Below are positions 7,748 to 17,620 of a stretch of DNA of 64,000 nt, piece by piece. Source of the stretch: Bordetella petrii (lineage in GTDB: Bacteria; Pseudomonadota; Gammaproteobacteria; Burkholderiales; Burkholderiaceae_B); assembly GCF_017356245.1 (NCBI RefSeq), contig NZ_JAFMZZ010000001.1, forward strand, positions 3,725,602 to 3,789,601, given 5' to 3'. A model generated the notes under the pieces. That model worked only from the letters and a program-made list of their open reading frames with translations. It did not search any database and was not told where the DNA came from. Each line of letters begins with the position of its first letter. Position 1 is the stretch's first letter. The position numbers and the translations under genes were made by a program.

Positions 7748-10700
7748 ATGAACTCATTCTTCGTGTTCCGGCCGGTATTCGCCTGGGTTGTCGCGCTGTT
7801 CATCCTGCTGTTCGGCGCCATTGCCCTGCTGTTGCTGCCCGTCGAGCAGTATCCCAACATCGCGCCGCCGTCGATCTCGATCTCGACCAACTATCGGGGC
7901 GCGGACGCCGCCACCATCGACCGCAACGTCACCTCGATCATCGAAGAAGAGATGAACGGGCTCGACGACTTTCTGTACATGTCGTCGGTCAGCCGCGCCA
8001 ACGGCTCGGCCCAGATCACCGTCACCTTCACGCCGGGCACCGATCTCGATGTGGCGCGCGGCCAGGTCCAGGACCGCCTCAGCCGGGTCGAATCGCGATT
8101 GCCGCAGGAAGTGCGGCAATTGGGCATCGCGGTGACCAAGGCATCGTCCGGATTTCTGATGCTGATTGCGCTGCAGTCCGACCGTCCGGATGTCACGACG
8201 GTAGAGATGGGCAATTTCGCGTCGAACAACATCTTGAACGAACTGCGGCGCATTCCCGGCGTGGGCGATGTGCAGCTGTTCGGCTCGCCCTACGCCATGC
8301 GCATCTGGATGGACGAGAGCAAACTGGCCAGCTACCAGATGTCGGCCGGCGACGCGCTGCGGGCAGTGCAGGAGCAGAACACCCAGGTGGCCAGCGGCGC
8401 GCTGGGCGACCAGCCGCTGCCGCAAGGCGCCCAGTTCCATGCGCAGATCGTCACGCAAAGCCGTTTTTCCACGCCTGAACAGTTTCGCCAGATCATTCTG
8501 CGGGTCAATACCGACGGCTCGGTGGTGCGGCTGGGCGACGTGGCGCGCGTCGAGCTGGGCAACGACAATTACGGCTTCCGGCTGCGTGTCAATGGCCGGC
8601 CGGCCGCCGGCATCGCCATCCAGCTGTCCAGCGACGCCAACGCGCTCAACGTCGCGCAGCGGATACGCGCGCGCATGGGCGAGCTCGAGGCGATTTTTCC
8701 CGCCGGGGTGCGCTGGTCGGTGCCGTTCGACATCACGCCGTTCATCGAGACTTCAATCCGCTCGGTCGTGGTGACCATGGCCGAGGTGCTGCTGCTGGTG
8801 ACCGCCATGGTGTTCATCTTCCTGCAAAGCTGGCGCAGCACGCTGATTCCCACGCTGGTGGTGCCGATGGCGCTGGTAGGCACCTGCGCCGGCCTGTACC
8901 TGTTCGGCGCGTCCCTGAACCTGCTGTCGCTGTTCGGCATGGTGGTGGCTATCGGCATATTGAACGACGATGCCATCGTCATATCCGAGAACGTCTCGCG
9001 CATCATGGCAGAGGAAAAGCTGGGCGCGCGCGAGGCCACCCGCAAGGCGATCGGGCAGGTGTGGGGCCCCATCATCGCCAGCACGCTGGTGCTGGTGGCC
9101 GTATTCGTGCCCATGGCGATGTTCCCGGGATCCAGCGGCGCGATCTACCGGCAGTTTTCCATCACCCTGACGGTATCCATCGTGATATCGACCATACTTG
9201 CCCTGTCGCTGGGGGCGGCCCTGTGCGCCACGCTGCTGAAGCCGCCCGCGCCCGGCGGCGCCCCGGCCGCCAGTCCGGCGGCACGGCGGCTCGATTGGCT
9301 GCGGCGCGGCAGGCAATGGGGGTTCGGCAAGTTCAATGCGGGTTTCGACGCCCTGACGCGGGGCTATGTGCGCGGCGTGCAGCGCATGCTGGCGCATCCC
9401 GTGCGGTGGATGCTGGCGTTCTTGCTGGTGTGCGGAATCGCCATCCTGCTGTTCGCGCGGCTGCCCGGAGGATACCTGCCGCCGGAAGACCAGGGGTATT
9501 TCTTCGTGGCCTATACCGGGCCGCCCGGCGGCACGGCCGACGGCACCGAGCGGGCGGTGAGCCAGGTCGAGCAGATGCTGCGCCAGCAGGGCGCGGTGCG
9601 CAACGTCGCGTCGGTGGTGGGCTTCAGCTTCTTCGGGCAGGGGCAGACGGCCGCGATGTCGTTCGTCGACATGTATCCGTGGTCGAAGCGGCCCGATGCC
9701 GGCGATTCGGTCGACAGCCTGGTCGCGCGCGGCAATCTGGCCTTCCGGTCGGTGCCCCAGGCGCTTGTTTTCGCGCTCAATCCGCCGCCGATCCCGGCGC
9801 TGGGCAATGCATCGGGCTTTACGATGAAAGTGCAAGACCGCAGCGGCCTTGGGGGCGCCAGCCTGGAGCAGGCCGGCGCCGCCATCCTGGCGGCCGCGGC
9901 CCGCGACCCGGTGCTGGCGGGCGTGCGCATCGACGGCATGCCGCCGGCGCCGCAGCTGTACGTGGAAATCGACCGCGTGCATGCCCGCGCGCTCGGGCTG
10001 CAGGTGGCGCAGGTCAACCAGGCGCTGTCGCTGGCTTTCGGCTCGAACTATGTCAACGACTTCGTGCATGAAGGCAGCGTGCTGCGCGTGTTCATGCAGG
10101 CCGATGCGGCCCAGCGGGTGCGGCCGGAAGACATCGCCGCGCTGCAATTGCGCAACGACCGGGGGCAGATGGTGCCGTTCTCGGCGTTCACGCGCATGCG
10201 CTGGATCAGCGGCCCGCAGCAGCTGGAGCGCTATAACGGCTTCCCGGCCATTACCATTTCCGGCCAGGCGGCGCCGGGCCAGGCCAGCGGCGCCGCGCTG
10301 CGCGCCATGGAAACCATCGCAGCCGCCACGCTGGGCAGCGGCATGACCTACGAATGGACCGGCACGGCGTTCGAAGAAACCCAGGCCGGCAACCAGGTGG
10401 CGCTGCTGCTGGGATTGTCGCTGGTGGTGGTGTTCCTGCTGCTGTCGGCGCTGTATGAAAGCTGGTCGGTGCCGGTGGTGGTGCTGCTGATATTGCCGTT
10501 CGGGCTGCTGGGCGCGGCGGGATTCACACTGGCGCGGGGCATGTCGGCCGATGTCTATTTCAACATCGGGCTGGTCACCATCATCGGCCTGGCGGCGAAA
10601 AACGGCATATTGATCGTCGAATTCGCCATCAAGGAAGAAGCGCAGGGGCGCGGCCGCATCGAGGCCGTGGTCGACGCCGCGCGGCAGCGCCTGCGGCCCA

Positions 10701-10951
10701 TCGTGATGACCAGTCTGACCTTCGTGCTGGGCATGCTGCCGCTGGTGTTCGCCTCGGGCGCGGGCGTGGCCAGCCGGCGCGCGGTAGGCACCAGCGTCAT
10801 GGGCAGCATGCTCACCGCCACGATTTTCGGCGTGTTTTTCACGCCGCTGTTCTATGTGGTGGTGCGCCAATGGACCGGGCGGCGCGCCAGGCCGGACCAG
10901 CCCCAGGCGGCCGATGAGCCGGGCATGCCGTCCGGCGAGAAGGGGGCGTGA
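7748..10951 (+). CDS. RND multidrug efflux pump, HAE-1 family inner-membrane subunit
   Basis: Proton-driven export pump, 1067 aa, the usual length of AcrB/MexB-type proteins. It starts with the family signature SFFVFRPVFAWVVALFILL and has two repeats of six transmembrane helices with large periplasmic loops. The proton relay residues are present: the Asp pair in GILNDDAIVISENV (TM4) and Lys in GLAAKNGILIVEFA (TM10). It sits between the adaptor and the outer-membrane factor in one operon; the next gene's ATG lies 2 bp after its stop. Substrates cannot be read from sequence; HAE-1 pumps handle hydrophobic drugs, bile salts, dyes or detergents, which may matter near detergent-ester-degrading genes elsewhere in the window. 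Confidence 0.95.
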   Translation: MNSFFVFRPVFAWVVALFILLFGAIALLLLPVEQYPNIAPPSISISTNYRGADAATIDRNVTSIIEEEMNGLDDFLYMSSVSRANGSAQITVTFTPGTDLDVARGQVQDRLSRVESRLPQEVRQLGIAVTKASSGFLMLIALQSDRPDVTTVEMGNFASNNILNELRRIPGVGDVQLFGSPYAMRIWMDESKLASYQMSAGDALRAVQEQNTQVASGALGDQPLPQGAQFHAQIVTQSRFSTPEQFRQIILRVNTDGSVVRLGDVARVELGNDNYGFRLRVNGRPAAGIAIQLSSDANALNVAQRIRARMGELEAIFPAGVRWSVPFDITPFIETSIRSVVVTMAEVLLLVTAMVFIFLQSWRSTLIPTLVVPMALVGTCAGLYLFGASLNLLSLFGMVVAIGILNDDAIVISENVSRIMAEEKLGAREATRKAIGQVWGPIIASTLVLVAVFVPMAMFPGSSGAIYRQFSITLTVSIVISTILALSLGAALCATLLKPPAPGGAPAASPAARRLDWLRRGRQWGFGKFNAGFDALTRGYVRGVQRMLAHPVRWMLAFLLVCGIAILLFARLPGGYLPPEDQGYFFVAYTGPPGGTADGTERAVSQVEQMLRQQGAVRNVASVVGFSFFGQGQTAAMSFVDMYPWSKRPDAGDSVDSLVARGNLAFRSVPQALVFALNPPPIPALGNASGFTMKVQDRSGLGGASLEQAGAAILAAAARDPVLAGVRIDGMPPAPQLYVEIDRVHARALGLQVAQVNQALSLAFGSNYVNDFVHEGSVLRVFMQADAAQRVRPEDIAALQLRNDRGQMVPFSAFTRMRWISGPQQLERYNGFPAITISGQAAPGQASGAALRAMETIAAATLGSGMTYEWTGTAFEETQAGNQVALLLGLSLVVVFLLLSALYESWSVPVVVLLILPFGLLGAAGFTLARGMSADVYFNIGLVTIIGLAAKNGILIVEFAIKEEAQGRGRIEAVVDAARQRLRPIVMTSLTFVLGMLPLVFASGAGVASRRAVGTSVMGSMLTATIFGVFFTPLFYVVVRQWTGRRARPDQPQAADEPGMPSGEKGA

Positions 10952-10953
10952 CC

Positions 10954-12363
10954 ATGCGGCGCGCCTGGCTGGCCATGCTGTTGTGCACCGGGTTGTCCGC
11001 CTGCGACCTGGCGCCCACCTATCAGGCTCCGGATCCGGTAATGCCGGACCGCTATGCCGACCCCGGTCCGGCGGCCGCGCCGGGCGCCGCCGCGCAGACA
11101 CTGGCCTGGCAGCATTTCTTCGGCGACGAACAGCTGAAGTTCCTGTTGGCCCGCGGCCTGGCGTTCAACCAGGACCTGGCGGCCGCGGTGGCGCGCATCG
11201 AGCAGGCCCGGGCGTTCTACCGCATCGAGCAGGCGAACCGGCTGCCGGGCGTCGACGCCGGGGCCGGGGCCGGCCGCAGCCAGGCGCCGTTGTCCAGCCT
11301 GGACCCGGTGTTCTCCGACAGCCGCCGCACTATCCAGTTCAACCAGTACAACGTGCAGGTCGGCATCAGCGCGTTCGAGCTCGATTTCTGGGGCCGGGTG
11401 CGCAATCTTGGTGAAGCCGCGCGCCACCAGTACCTGGCCACCGTGGAAGGCAAGCGCGCCTTCCGCCTGTCGCTGATCGCCAATATCGCCGCCACTTATT
11501 ACGCCGCGCGCGCGGGCGAAGAGGGCGTCGAGCTGGCCCGCCGCACTATCCAGACGCGCAGCTACGCGCTGCGGGTGGCCAAAGACCGCCTGGACGCGGG
11601 CGTGACCTCGCTGGTGGATTACGAACAGGCGGCCATCCTGCTGACCCAGGCGCAGACCCAGCTGGCGGAACTGCGGCGCACCACCGCCGAGCACTGGAAC
11701 CAGCTGTGGGTGCTGGTGGGCGGCAAGGTCGAGGCGGCCCTGCCCATGGCCCGCCCCATCGAAAGCGCCGGGCAGTTCGAGAACCTGGACGCCGGGCTGC
11801 CGTCGTTCCTGCTGGCATTGCGGCCCGACATCCGGCGGGCGGAAGACATGCTGCGCAGCGCCAACGCCAACATCGGCGTGGCGCGGGCGGCGTTTTTTCC
11901 GCGCATCGCGCTGACCGGCACGTACGGCTATGCCTCGCCCGAACTGTCGGAACTGCTGTCTTCGCCCAGCGAGATATGGACCCTGGGCGCCACGCTGGGC
12001 CTGCCCATTTTCGACTGGGGGCGGCGGCGGGCCGGCCTGGACCTGGCCCGGGCCCAGCGCGACGAAATGGTGGCCAACTACCAGAAAACCGTGCAAACCG
12101 CATTCAGCGAGGTGGCCACGGCGCTGGAGCGGCGCGCCCGCTACCGCGAGCAGCTGGCGGCCCAGGCGCTCGCGGTGCGCTCGCAGCGCCGCCTGGCCGA
12201 AACGGCCGACCTGCGCTATCAGAACGGCATTTCCATTTACCTGGAGGTAATGGACGCGCGCCGCGGCCTGTTCGATGCCGAGCAGCGCATGCTGCTGCTG
12301 CGGGCCGCGCAATTGCAGAACGGGGTATCGCTATACGTTGCGCTGGGAGGAGGAGATGAATAA
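10954..12363 (+). CDS. NodT-type outer-membrane efflux lipoprotein
   Basis: TolC-like outer-membrane channel of the same RND system, 469 aa. A lipoprotein signal peptide (MRRAWLAMLLCTGLSAC, Cys17) is followed by DLAPTYQAPDP, typical of NodT/OprM proteins. Two repeated coiled-coil halves follow, with segments such as VGISAFELDFWGRVRNLGEA and LGLPIFDWGRRRAGLDLA at equivalent places. I use ATG 10954, two codons inside the frame from GTG 10948, because it follows GAGAAGGGGG and the upstream stop. It is the third gene of the efflux operon, and the hydrolase gene starts within its last codons. Confidence 0.94.
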   Translation: MRRAWLAMLLCTGLSACDLAPTYQAPDPVMPDRYADPGPAAAPGAAAQTLAWQHFFGDEQLKFLLARGLAFNQDLAAAVARIEQARAFYRIEQANRLPGVDAGAGAGRSQAPLSSLDPVFSDSRRTIQFNQYNVQVGISAFELDFWGRVRNLGEAARHQYLATVEGKRAFRLSLIANIAATYYAARAGEEGVELARRTIQTRSYALRVAKDRLDAGVTSLVDYEQAAILLTQAQTQLAELRRTTAEHWNQLWVLVGGKVEAALPMARPIESAGQFENLDAGLPSFLLALRPDIRRAEDMLRSANANIGVARAAFFPRIALTGTYGYASPELSELLSSPSEIWTLGATLGLPIFDWGRRRAGLDLARAQRDEMVANYQKTVQTAFSEVATALERRARYREQLAAQALAVRSQRRLAETADLRYQNGISIYLEVMDARRGLFDAEQRMLLLRAAQLQNGVSLYVALGGGDE

Positions 12364-13807
12364 GGCGTTCAAGAAGACCCTCAAGATTTTAGGGTTGACG
12401 CTGGCCACCGCGGCAATCACATTGCTGGCCATCCGCATCTACGATGTCCGGCAGAGCCCGCCGCTGGCGCCCTGGCATACCTATGTGCCCGACGAGTGGC
12501 ATGCCGACACGCTCGACCGGAGCGACTGGCGGCAATACCTGGCGCAAGAAGAGAAACTGTTTGCCCTGGTGCGCCAGAACGTCAACGCTAAGCTCAGCCA
12601 GGACGAAAAGGTCGAAAGCAACCGCTACTTCGAGGGCGCCCGGGTCAACCCCGGGCATTTCGCGCACGACTGGAACCGCTCTTACGTGCTGACGCCGGCG
12701 GGCGATCCGCTGGGCGCGGTGGTGCTGCTGCACGGCCTGACCGATTCGCCCTACAGCCTGAGGCACATCGCCGCGCATTATCAGTCGGTGGGATACGTGG
12801 TGGTGGCGATCCGGCTGCCGGGCCACGGCACCGTGCCCGCTTCGCTGACCGACACGGCCTGGCAGGACTGGGCGGCCGCCACCCGGCTGGCCGTGCGCGA
12901 GGCGCGCCGCAGGGTGCCGGCGCCCAAGCCGCTGCACATGGTGGGGTTTTCGAACGGCGGAGCGCTGGCCCTGATGTATGCCCTGGATGCCCTCGGCAAC
13001 ACCGAGCTGGCGCCGCCCGACCGGCTGATCCTGATCTCGCCCATGATCGGCATCACGCGTTTCGCGCGCTTTGCCGGGCTGGCCGGGCTGCCCGCCATCC
13101 TGCCGGCCTTCGCCAAAGCGGCCTAGCTGAGCATCGTTCCCGAATTCAATCCTTTCAAGTACAACTCGTTTCCCATCAATGCGGCCAGGCAGTCGTACGA
13201 GCTGACGCAGGCGCTGCAGAGTGAACTGGCAGCGCGCCAGCAGGACGGCAGCCTGGCCCGGCTGGCGCCCGTGATCAGTTTCCATTCGGTGCTGGATTTC
13301 ACGGTCAGCACCCGGGCGCTGATCAACGCGCTGTATGCCAGGCTGCCCCAGAACGGCAGCGAACTGGTGTTGTTCGACCTGAACCGGGCCACCAAGCTGG
13401 GGCCGCTGTTCCGCCGAGGCATCGAATGGGCCATGGCGGGCACGCTGCCCGGCGAGCGCCGCAACTACCGGCTGACGGTCATCACCAACGCCAGCTCTTC
13501 GTCCAGCGACATGATCGAGCGGGTGACCGAAGCCGGCACGACCGAGGTGACCGACCGGCCCATCGGCATGCGCTATCCGCGCGAGATCTATTCGCTGTCG
13601 CACGTGGCCCTGCCGTTTCCCCCCAACGATGCGCTGTACGGGCAGCATCCCGACAACATCGAGGAATTCGGCATCAGCCTGGGCGCGATGTCGATGCGCG
13701 GCGAGGTCGGCGCCTTCGTGATCGGGATAGATTCGCTGGCCCGCCTGACTTCCAACCCGTTCTACGCCTATATGCTGGAACGGATCGACGGAGTGATCCC
13801 AAGATGA
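12356..13807 (+). pseudogene. Serine alpha/beta-hydrolase interrupted by an in-frame TAG
   Basis: The frame from ATG 12356 (ribosome binding site GGAGGAG just before it) encodes an N-terminal membrane anchor and an alpha/beta-hydrolase core: the oxyanion segment LLHGLTDSPYSL and the nucleophile elbow GFSNGG with Ser199. At 13124-13126 (codon 257) a TAG stops translation within AKAA*LSIVPEFNPFKYNS. The same frame then stays open to 13807 with clear continuation, including LSHVALPFPPND, which probably carries the catalytic His. One base change (likely TGG to TAG) explains everything and there is no frameshift. The 256-residue product lacks the His and would be inactive unless the stop is read through. 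Intact length would be 483 aa. A sequencing error is the main alternative. The next gene overlaps its final stop (ATGA), so translational coupling is lost too. Confidence 0.85.
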
Positions 13808-14862
13808 GACGGCTGCCTGGCGGGCTCCTGGATCCGTGCGGCGCCGCCGAGCTGCGGCTGTCGCTGCGCGTTATTGCCGGCATTCTGGTGCTGGGCCTGC
13901 TGTACCTGGCGCGCCCAGTGTTCATTCCGCTGGCTTTCGCCCTGTTCACCATCGCGCTGGTGGCGCCGGTGCGGCGCGCGCTCAGCCGGCGCATGCCGGC
14001 GCCGCTGGCATCGATAGTGACCCTGCTGGTCACCGCCGTGGCAGCGGCGATCTTCCTGTTCCTGGCGGGCTGGGGCTTCGGCCTGATCGCCCAGTGGATC
14101 ATCGGCAACGCGGCCCGGTTCCAGCGGCTGTTCAGCCTGGAAACGGAAGGCATGCATCCTCACGGCGCCATGGTGCTGCGCCTGTTCATGGACAACGTCA
14201 ATGCCTCATGGCTGCTGCGGGCCGTGCAGGAAATCGCGCTCAGAATCAACAGCATGCTGGGGCTGGCGTTCCTGACCATCATTTTCGTGGCGCTGGGCCT
14301 GTTCGAGTTCGACGAGGCGCCCGGCCGGGTGGAGCGGCTGCTGGGCGCGCGCAGCGCGCGCCGATGGATCGCGGTGGCCGAAGAGGTCGCGGGCAAGCTG
14401 CGGCGCTACATGATTATCCGCACCGTGGCCAGCGTGCTGACCGGCCTGACCGTGTGGCTGTTCACCATCTACGCCGGCCTGGAACTGGCTTCGGCATGGG
14501 GCGGGCTTGCGTTCCTGCTGAATTACATCCCGTTCCTGGGGCCGCTGGTCGCCACGGTCTTTCCCGCGCTGTTCGCCTACGTGCAGTACGAGTCGTTGCA
14601 GGCCAGCCTGGCCGTGTTCTTCGTCCTGAATTTCATCCAGGTGATCTACGGGTGCTATCTCGAGCCCAGGCTGGCGGGCAGTGCATTTTCGCTGTCGCCA
14701 TTGATGGTGATGGCGGCGGTTTTCTTCTGGGGGCTGGTGTGGGGAATTCCCGGCACCTTTATCGGCGTGCCTTTGCTGATTGCCGCGACGGCCGCCTTCG
14801 GCGCGCGCCCCCGCGCCGCGGCAGAGCGCGAAATGCCGGCGGACAGCCTGGGCCGGCAATAG
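13804..14862 (+). CDS. AI-2E-family transporter (TqsA/PerM-like membrane protein)
   Basis: Inner-membrane protein of 352 aa with seven or eight hydrophobic segments and the family's C-terminal block: FLLNYIPFLGPLVATVFPALFA... and LSPLMVMAAVFFWGLVWGIPGTFIGVPLL. This is the AI-2E transporter superfamily (TqsA, PerM, YdiK and relatives). Members have been linked to AI-2 export, sodium/proton antiport or other solutes, so the name is a family label. The ATG at 13804 overlaps the stop of the broken hydrolase by 4 bp. It is the last gene of the RND operon. No operon-specific regulatory site was seen. Confidence 0.87.
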   Translation: MRRLPGGLLDPCGAAELRLSLRVIAGILVLGLLYLARPVFIPLAFALFTIALVAPVRRALSRRMPAPLASIVTLLVTAVAAAIFLFLAGWGFGLIAQWIIGNAARFQRLFSLETEGMHPHGAMVLRLFMDNVNASWLLRAVQEIALRINSMLGLAFLTIIFVALGLFEFDEAPGRVERLLGARSARRWIAVAEEVAGKLRRYMIIRTVASVLTGLTVWLFTIYAGLELASAWGGLAFLLNYIPFLGPLVATVFPALFAYVQYESLQASLAVFFVLNFIQVIYGCYLEPRLAGSAFSLSPLMVMAAVFFWGLVWGIPGTFIGVPLLIAATAAFGARPRAAAEREMPADSLGRQ

Positions 14863-14930
14863 GAAAGGGAAAAGGGCGGGCGCGCATGGGGCGCCCATAT
14901 CTGTGTTGACTTCTTCAGCCGAGGTGGACG

Positions 14931-16358
14931 ATGGAACGCAGTACAGAAAAGAAGTTCGGGCTCATGGCCCTGACAGGGATGGTGGTGGGGTCGATGATAG
15001 GGGCCGGGATATTCTCGCTGCCCCGCACCTTCGGCGGCGCGACGGGCGTTGTCGGCGCGATTATCGCGTGGGCTATCGCGGGCGCCGGAATGTACACCCT
15101 GGCCCGGGTGTTCCAGAGCCTGGCCGAACGCAAGCCCGACCTGGACGCGGGCGTCTTCGCCTACGCGAAGGCGGGGTTCGGCGACTATCTGGGCTTTCTG
15201 TCCGCGTTCGGATACTGGATAGGTAGCTGCATCGGCAACGTGTCCTACTGGGTGCTGATCAAATCGACCCTGGGCGCGTTCTTTCCGGTGTTCGGCGATG
15301 GCAATACCGTCATCGCCATCGTCGCCGCGTCGGCCGGGATCTGGCTGTTCCACTTCCTGATCCTGCGCGGCGTGCAGCAGGCGGCGTTCATCAATGCCGT
15401 GGTCACCGTGGCCAAGGTGATTCCCATCCTGCTGTTCATCGTCATCCTGATATTCGCCTTCAAGCTCGACCTGTTCCGCTCGAATCTGTGGGGCGCGCAG
15501 GGCGGCGGCGGCGTCAGCCTGTTCGAGCAGGTGCGGCTGACCATGCTGGTCACCGTGTTCGTCTTCCTGGGGATCGAAGGGGCCAGCGTTTACTCGCGCT
15601 ACGCCTCGCAGCGCTCGCACGTGGGGGTGGCGACCCTGATCGGCTTTGTCTGCGCCCTGGTGCTGATGGTGCTGGTATCGCTGCTGCCCTACGCCGTGAT
15701 GGCGCAGGGCGACATCGCGGGCCTGCGCCAGCCGTCCATGGCCGGCGTGCTGTCGTCGGTGGTCGGACCCTGGGGGGCGATATTCGTCAGCGTGGGGCTG
15801 CTGATATCGGTGCTGGGCGCCTATCTGGCCTGGTCGCTGATTTGCGCGGAAGTGCTGTTCGCCGCCTCGAAGAACGAAGACATGCCGCGGGTCTTCGCCC
15901 GCGAGAACAAGAACGGCGTGCCGGCCGCCGCGCTGTGGCTGACCAACATCATCGTGCAGTTGTTCGTGATCAGCACGTACTGGTCGAACGACGCCTTCGC
16001 GCTGATGCTGAGCCTGACCAGCGCCATGTCGCTGATCCCGTATTTCCTGGTGGCGGCGTTCGGCTTCATGCTGGCCAGGCGGGGCGAAACCTATGAAAAC
16101 GGCGTGGGCCGCAACCGCGACCTGGTATTGGCCGGCATCGCGGCCATCTATACCGCCTTCATGATTTATGCGGGCGGGCTGAAGTTCGTCCTGCTCGCGG
16201 CGCTGCTGTATGCGCCCGGATCGGCCCTGTATTACTGGGCCCGCCGTGAGCAGGGCCGGCGCCTGTTCACCGGATTCGAACTGGCAGTGTTCATCGTGGC
16301 ATGGGTCGGCTGCATCGCAGCCATCATTGGATTAGTTCGCGGCTGGATCGCGATTTAA
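14931..16358 (+). CDS. arcD: Arginine/ornithine-type antiporter of the APC superfamily (ArcD1)
   Basis: Twelve-helix amino acid exchanger, 475 aa. It opens with the APC basic-amino-acid antiporter signature [20 protein letters not shown] (residues ~18-37), containing the substrate-binding GAGIF loop. It lies 16 bp upstream of arginine deiminase in the same direction, so arginine/ornithine or arginine/citrulline exchange is the natural reading. A second, clearly paralogous antiporter follows arcA. The start (14931) is preceded by GAGG. It begins 68 bp after the AI-2E gene, in which I saw no convincing FNR/Anr or ArgR box. Confidence 0.85.
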   Translation: MERSTEKKFGLMALTGMVVGSMIGAGIFSLPRTFGGATGVVGAIIAWAIAGAGMYTLARVFQSLAERKPDLDAGVFAYAKAGFGDYLGFLSAFGYWIGSCIGNVSYWVLIKSTLGAFFPVFGDGNTVIAIVAASAGIWLFHFLILRGVQQAAFINAVVTVAKVIPILLFIVILIFAFKLDLFRSNLWGAQGGGGVSLFEQVRLTMLVTVFVFLGIEGASVYSRYASQRSHVGVATLIGFVCALVLMVLVSLLPYAVMAQGDIAGLRQPSMAGVLSSVVGPWGAIFVSVGLLISVLGAYLAWSLICAEVLFAASKNEDMPRVFARENKNGVPAAALWLTNIIVQLFVISTYWSNDAFALMLSLTSAMSLIPYFLVAAFGFMLARRGETYENGVGRNRDLVLAGIAAIYTAFMIYAGGLKFVLLAALLYAPGSALYYWARREQGRRLFTGFELAVFIVAWVGCIAAIIGLVRGWIAI

Positions 16359-16374
16359 CTTGCAGGAGTTGATC

Positions 16375-17619
16375 ATGTCTGAAACCGTAGAATTCGGCGT
16401 CCATTCTGAAGTCGGGCAGCTGCGCACCGTGATGGTGTGCGCGCCTGGGCACGCGCACGAGCGCCTCACGCCGTCCAATTGCGACGCGCTGCTCTTCGAC
16501 GACGTGATGTGGGTGGACAACGCCAAGCGCGATCATTTCGACTTCATGACCAAGATGCGGGACCGTGGCGTCGAAGTGCTGGAAATGCACAACCTGCTGG
16601 CCGAGACAGTGGCCATTCCGGAAGCCAAAAAATGGATCCTGGACCACCAGGTGGTGGCCGACCAGGTCGGCCTGGGGCTGCTGAATGAAATCCGCAGCTA
16701 TCTCGACGGGCTGCCGGCGCGCAAACTGGCCGAAACCCTGATAGGCGGCCTGTCCACCGAAGAGTTTCCCGAATCGATCGGCGGCGAGCAGCTGCAGCTG
16801 ATCAAAGAAGCGGCCGGCGTCACCGAATACCTGCTGCCGCCGCTGCCCAACACCCTGTATACGCGCGACACCACCTGCTGGATCTATGGCGGCGTCACGC
16901 TGAACGCGCTGTACTGGCCGGCCCGCCACGAAGAAACCATCCTGACCACTTCAATCTACAAGTTCCATCCGACCTTCGCCGGCAAAGTGAACGTGTGGTG
17001 GGGCGACCCCCTGGTCGACCATGGGCTGGCCACGCTGGAAGGCGGCGATGTCATGCCCATCGGCAACCGCACCGTGCTGATCGGCATGAGCGAGCGGACC
17101 TCGCGCCAGGCCATCAGCCAGCTCGCGGCGGCCCTGTTCGAGCGCGGCGCGGCCGACCGGGTCATCGTGGCCGCGATGCCCAAGCTGCGCGCGGCCATGC
17201 ACCTGGATACCGTGCTGACCTTCGCCGACCGCGACTGCCTGCTGGTGTATCCGGACATCGTCGACCACATCCAGGCTTTCTCGTACCGCCCCGGCAGCAA
17301 GCCCGGCGAACTGGAACTGCACAAAGACAAGGGTTCGCTGACCGAGGTCATCGGCCAGGCGCTGGGCGTGCCGAAGATGCGCATCGTACAGACCGGGGGC
17401 AGCGCCTACATGCGCGAACGCACGCAATGGGACAGCGGGGCCAACCTGGTCTGCGTGTCGCCGGGCGTGGTGCTGGCCTATGACCGCAATGTCTATGCCA
17501 ATACGCTGCTGCGCAAGGCGGGCATCGAGGTCATTACCATTGTCGGGGCCGAGCTGGGAAGAGGGCGGGGCGGCGGGCATTGCATGACATGCCCGATTGC
17601 GCGCGATGCCTGCGAATAG
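16375..17619 (+). CDS. arcA: Arginine deiminase
   Basis: Converts arginine to citrulline and ammonia, the first step of the arginine deiminase pathway. Length is 414 aa, normal for the family. All key motifs are present: the substrate loop [16 protein letters not shown] at the start, EGGDVM, the His/Asp pair in AMHLDTV, and the nucleophilic Cys403 in [13 protein letters not shown] 16375 follows CAGGAG; the frame also runs a few codons upstream to a TTG, which is not needed. Antiporter genes flank it on both sides, but ornithine transcarbamylase (arcB) and carbamate kinase (arcC) are not in the window. The locus may therefore serve ammonia production and citrulline exchange, not ATP generation, unless arcBC lie elsewhere. 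Confidence 0.96.
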   Translation: MSETVEFGVHSEVGQLRTVMVCAPGHAHERLTPSNCDALLFDDVMWVDNAKRDHFDFMTKMRDRGVEVLEMHNLLAETVAIPEAKKWILDHQVVADQVGLGLLNEIRSYLDGLPARKLAETLIGGLSTEEFPESIGGEQLQLIKEAAGVTEYLLPPLPNTLYTRDTTCWIYGGVTLNALYWPARHEETILTTSIYKFHPTFAGKVNVWWGDPLVDHGLATLEGGDVMPIGNRTVLIGMSERTSRQAISQLAAALFERGAADRVIVAAMPKLRAAMHLDTVLTFADRDCLLVYPDIVDHIQAFSYRPGSKPGELELHKDKGSLTEVIGQALGVPKMRIVQTGGSAYMRERTQWDSGANLVCVSPGVVLAYDRNVYANTLLRKAGIEVITIVGAELGRGRGGGHCMTCPIARDACE

Positions 17620-17620
17620 C

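Noticed and set aside
12356..13126. A genuine short hydrolase ending at 13126 with a separate downstream gene from 13271
   Set aside because: Both halves share one frame, the sequence between the TAG and 13271 is open and protein-like, and the catalytic apparatus is split across them.
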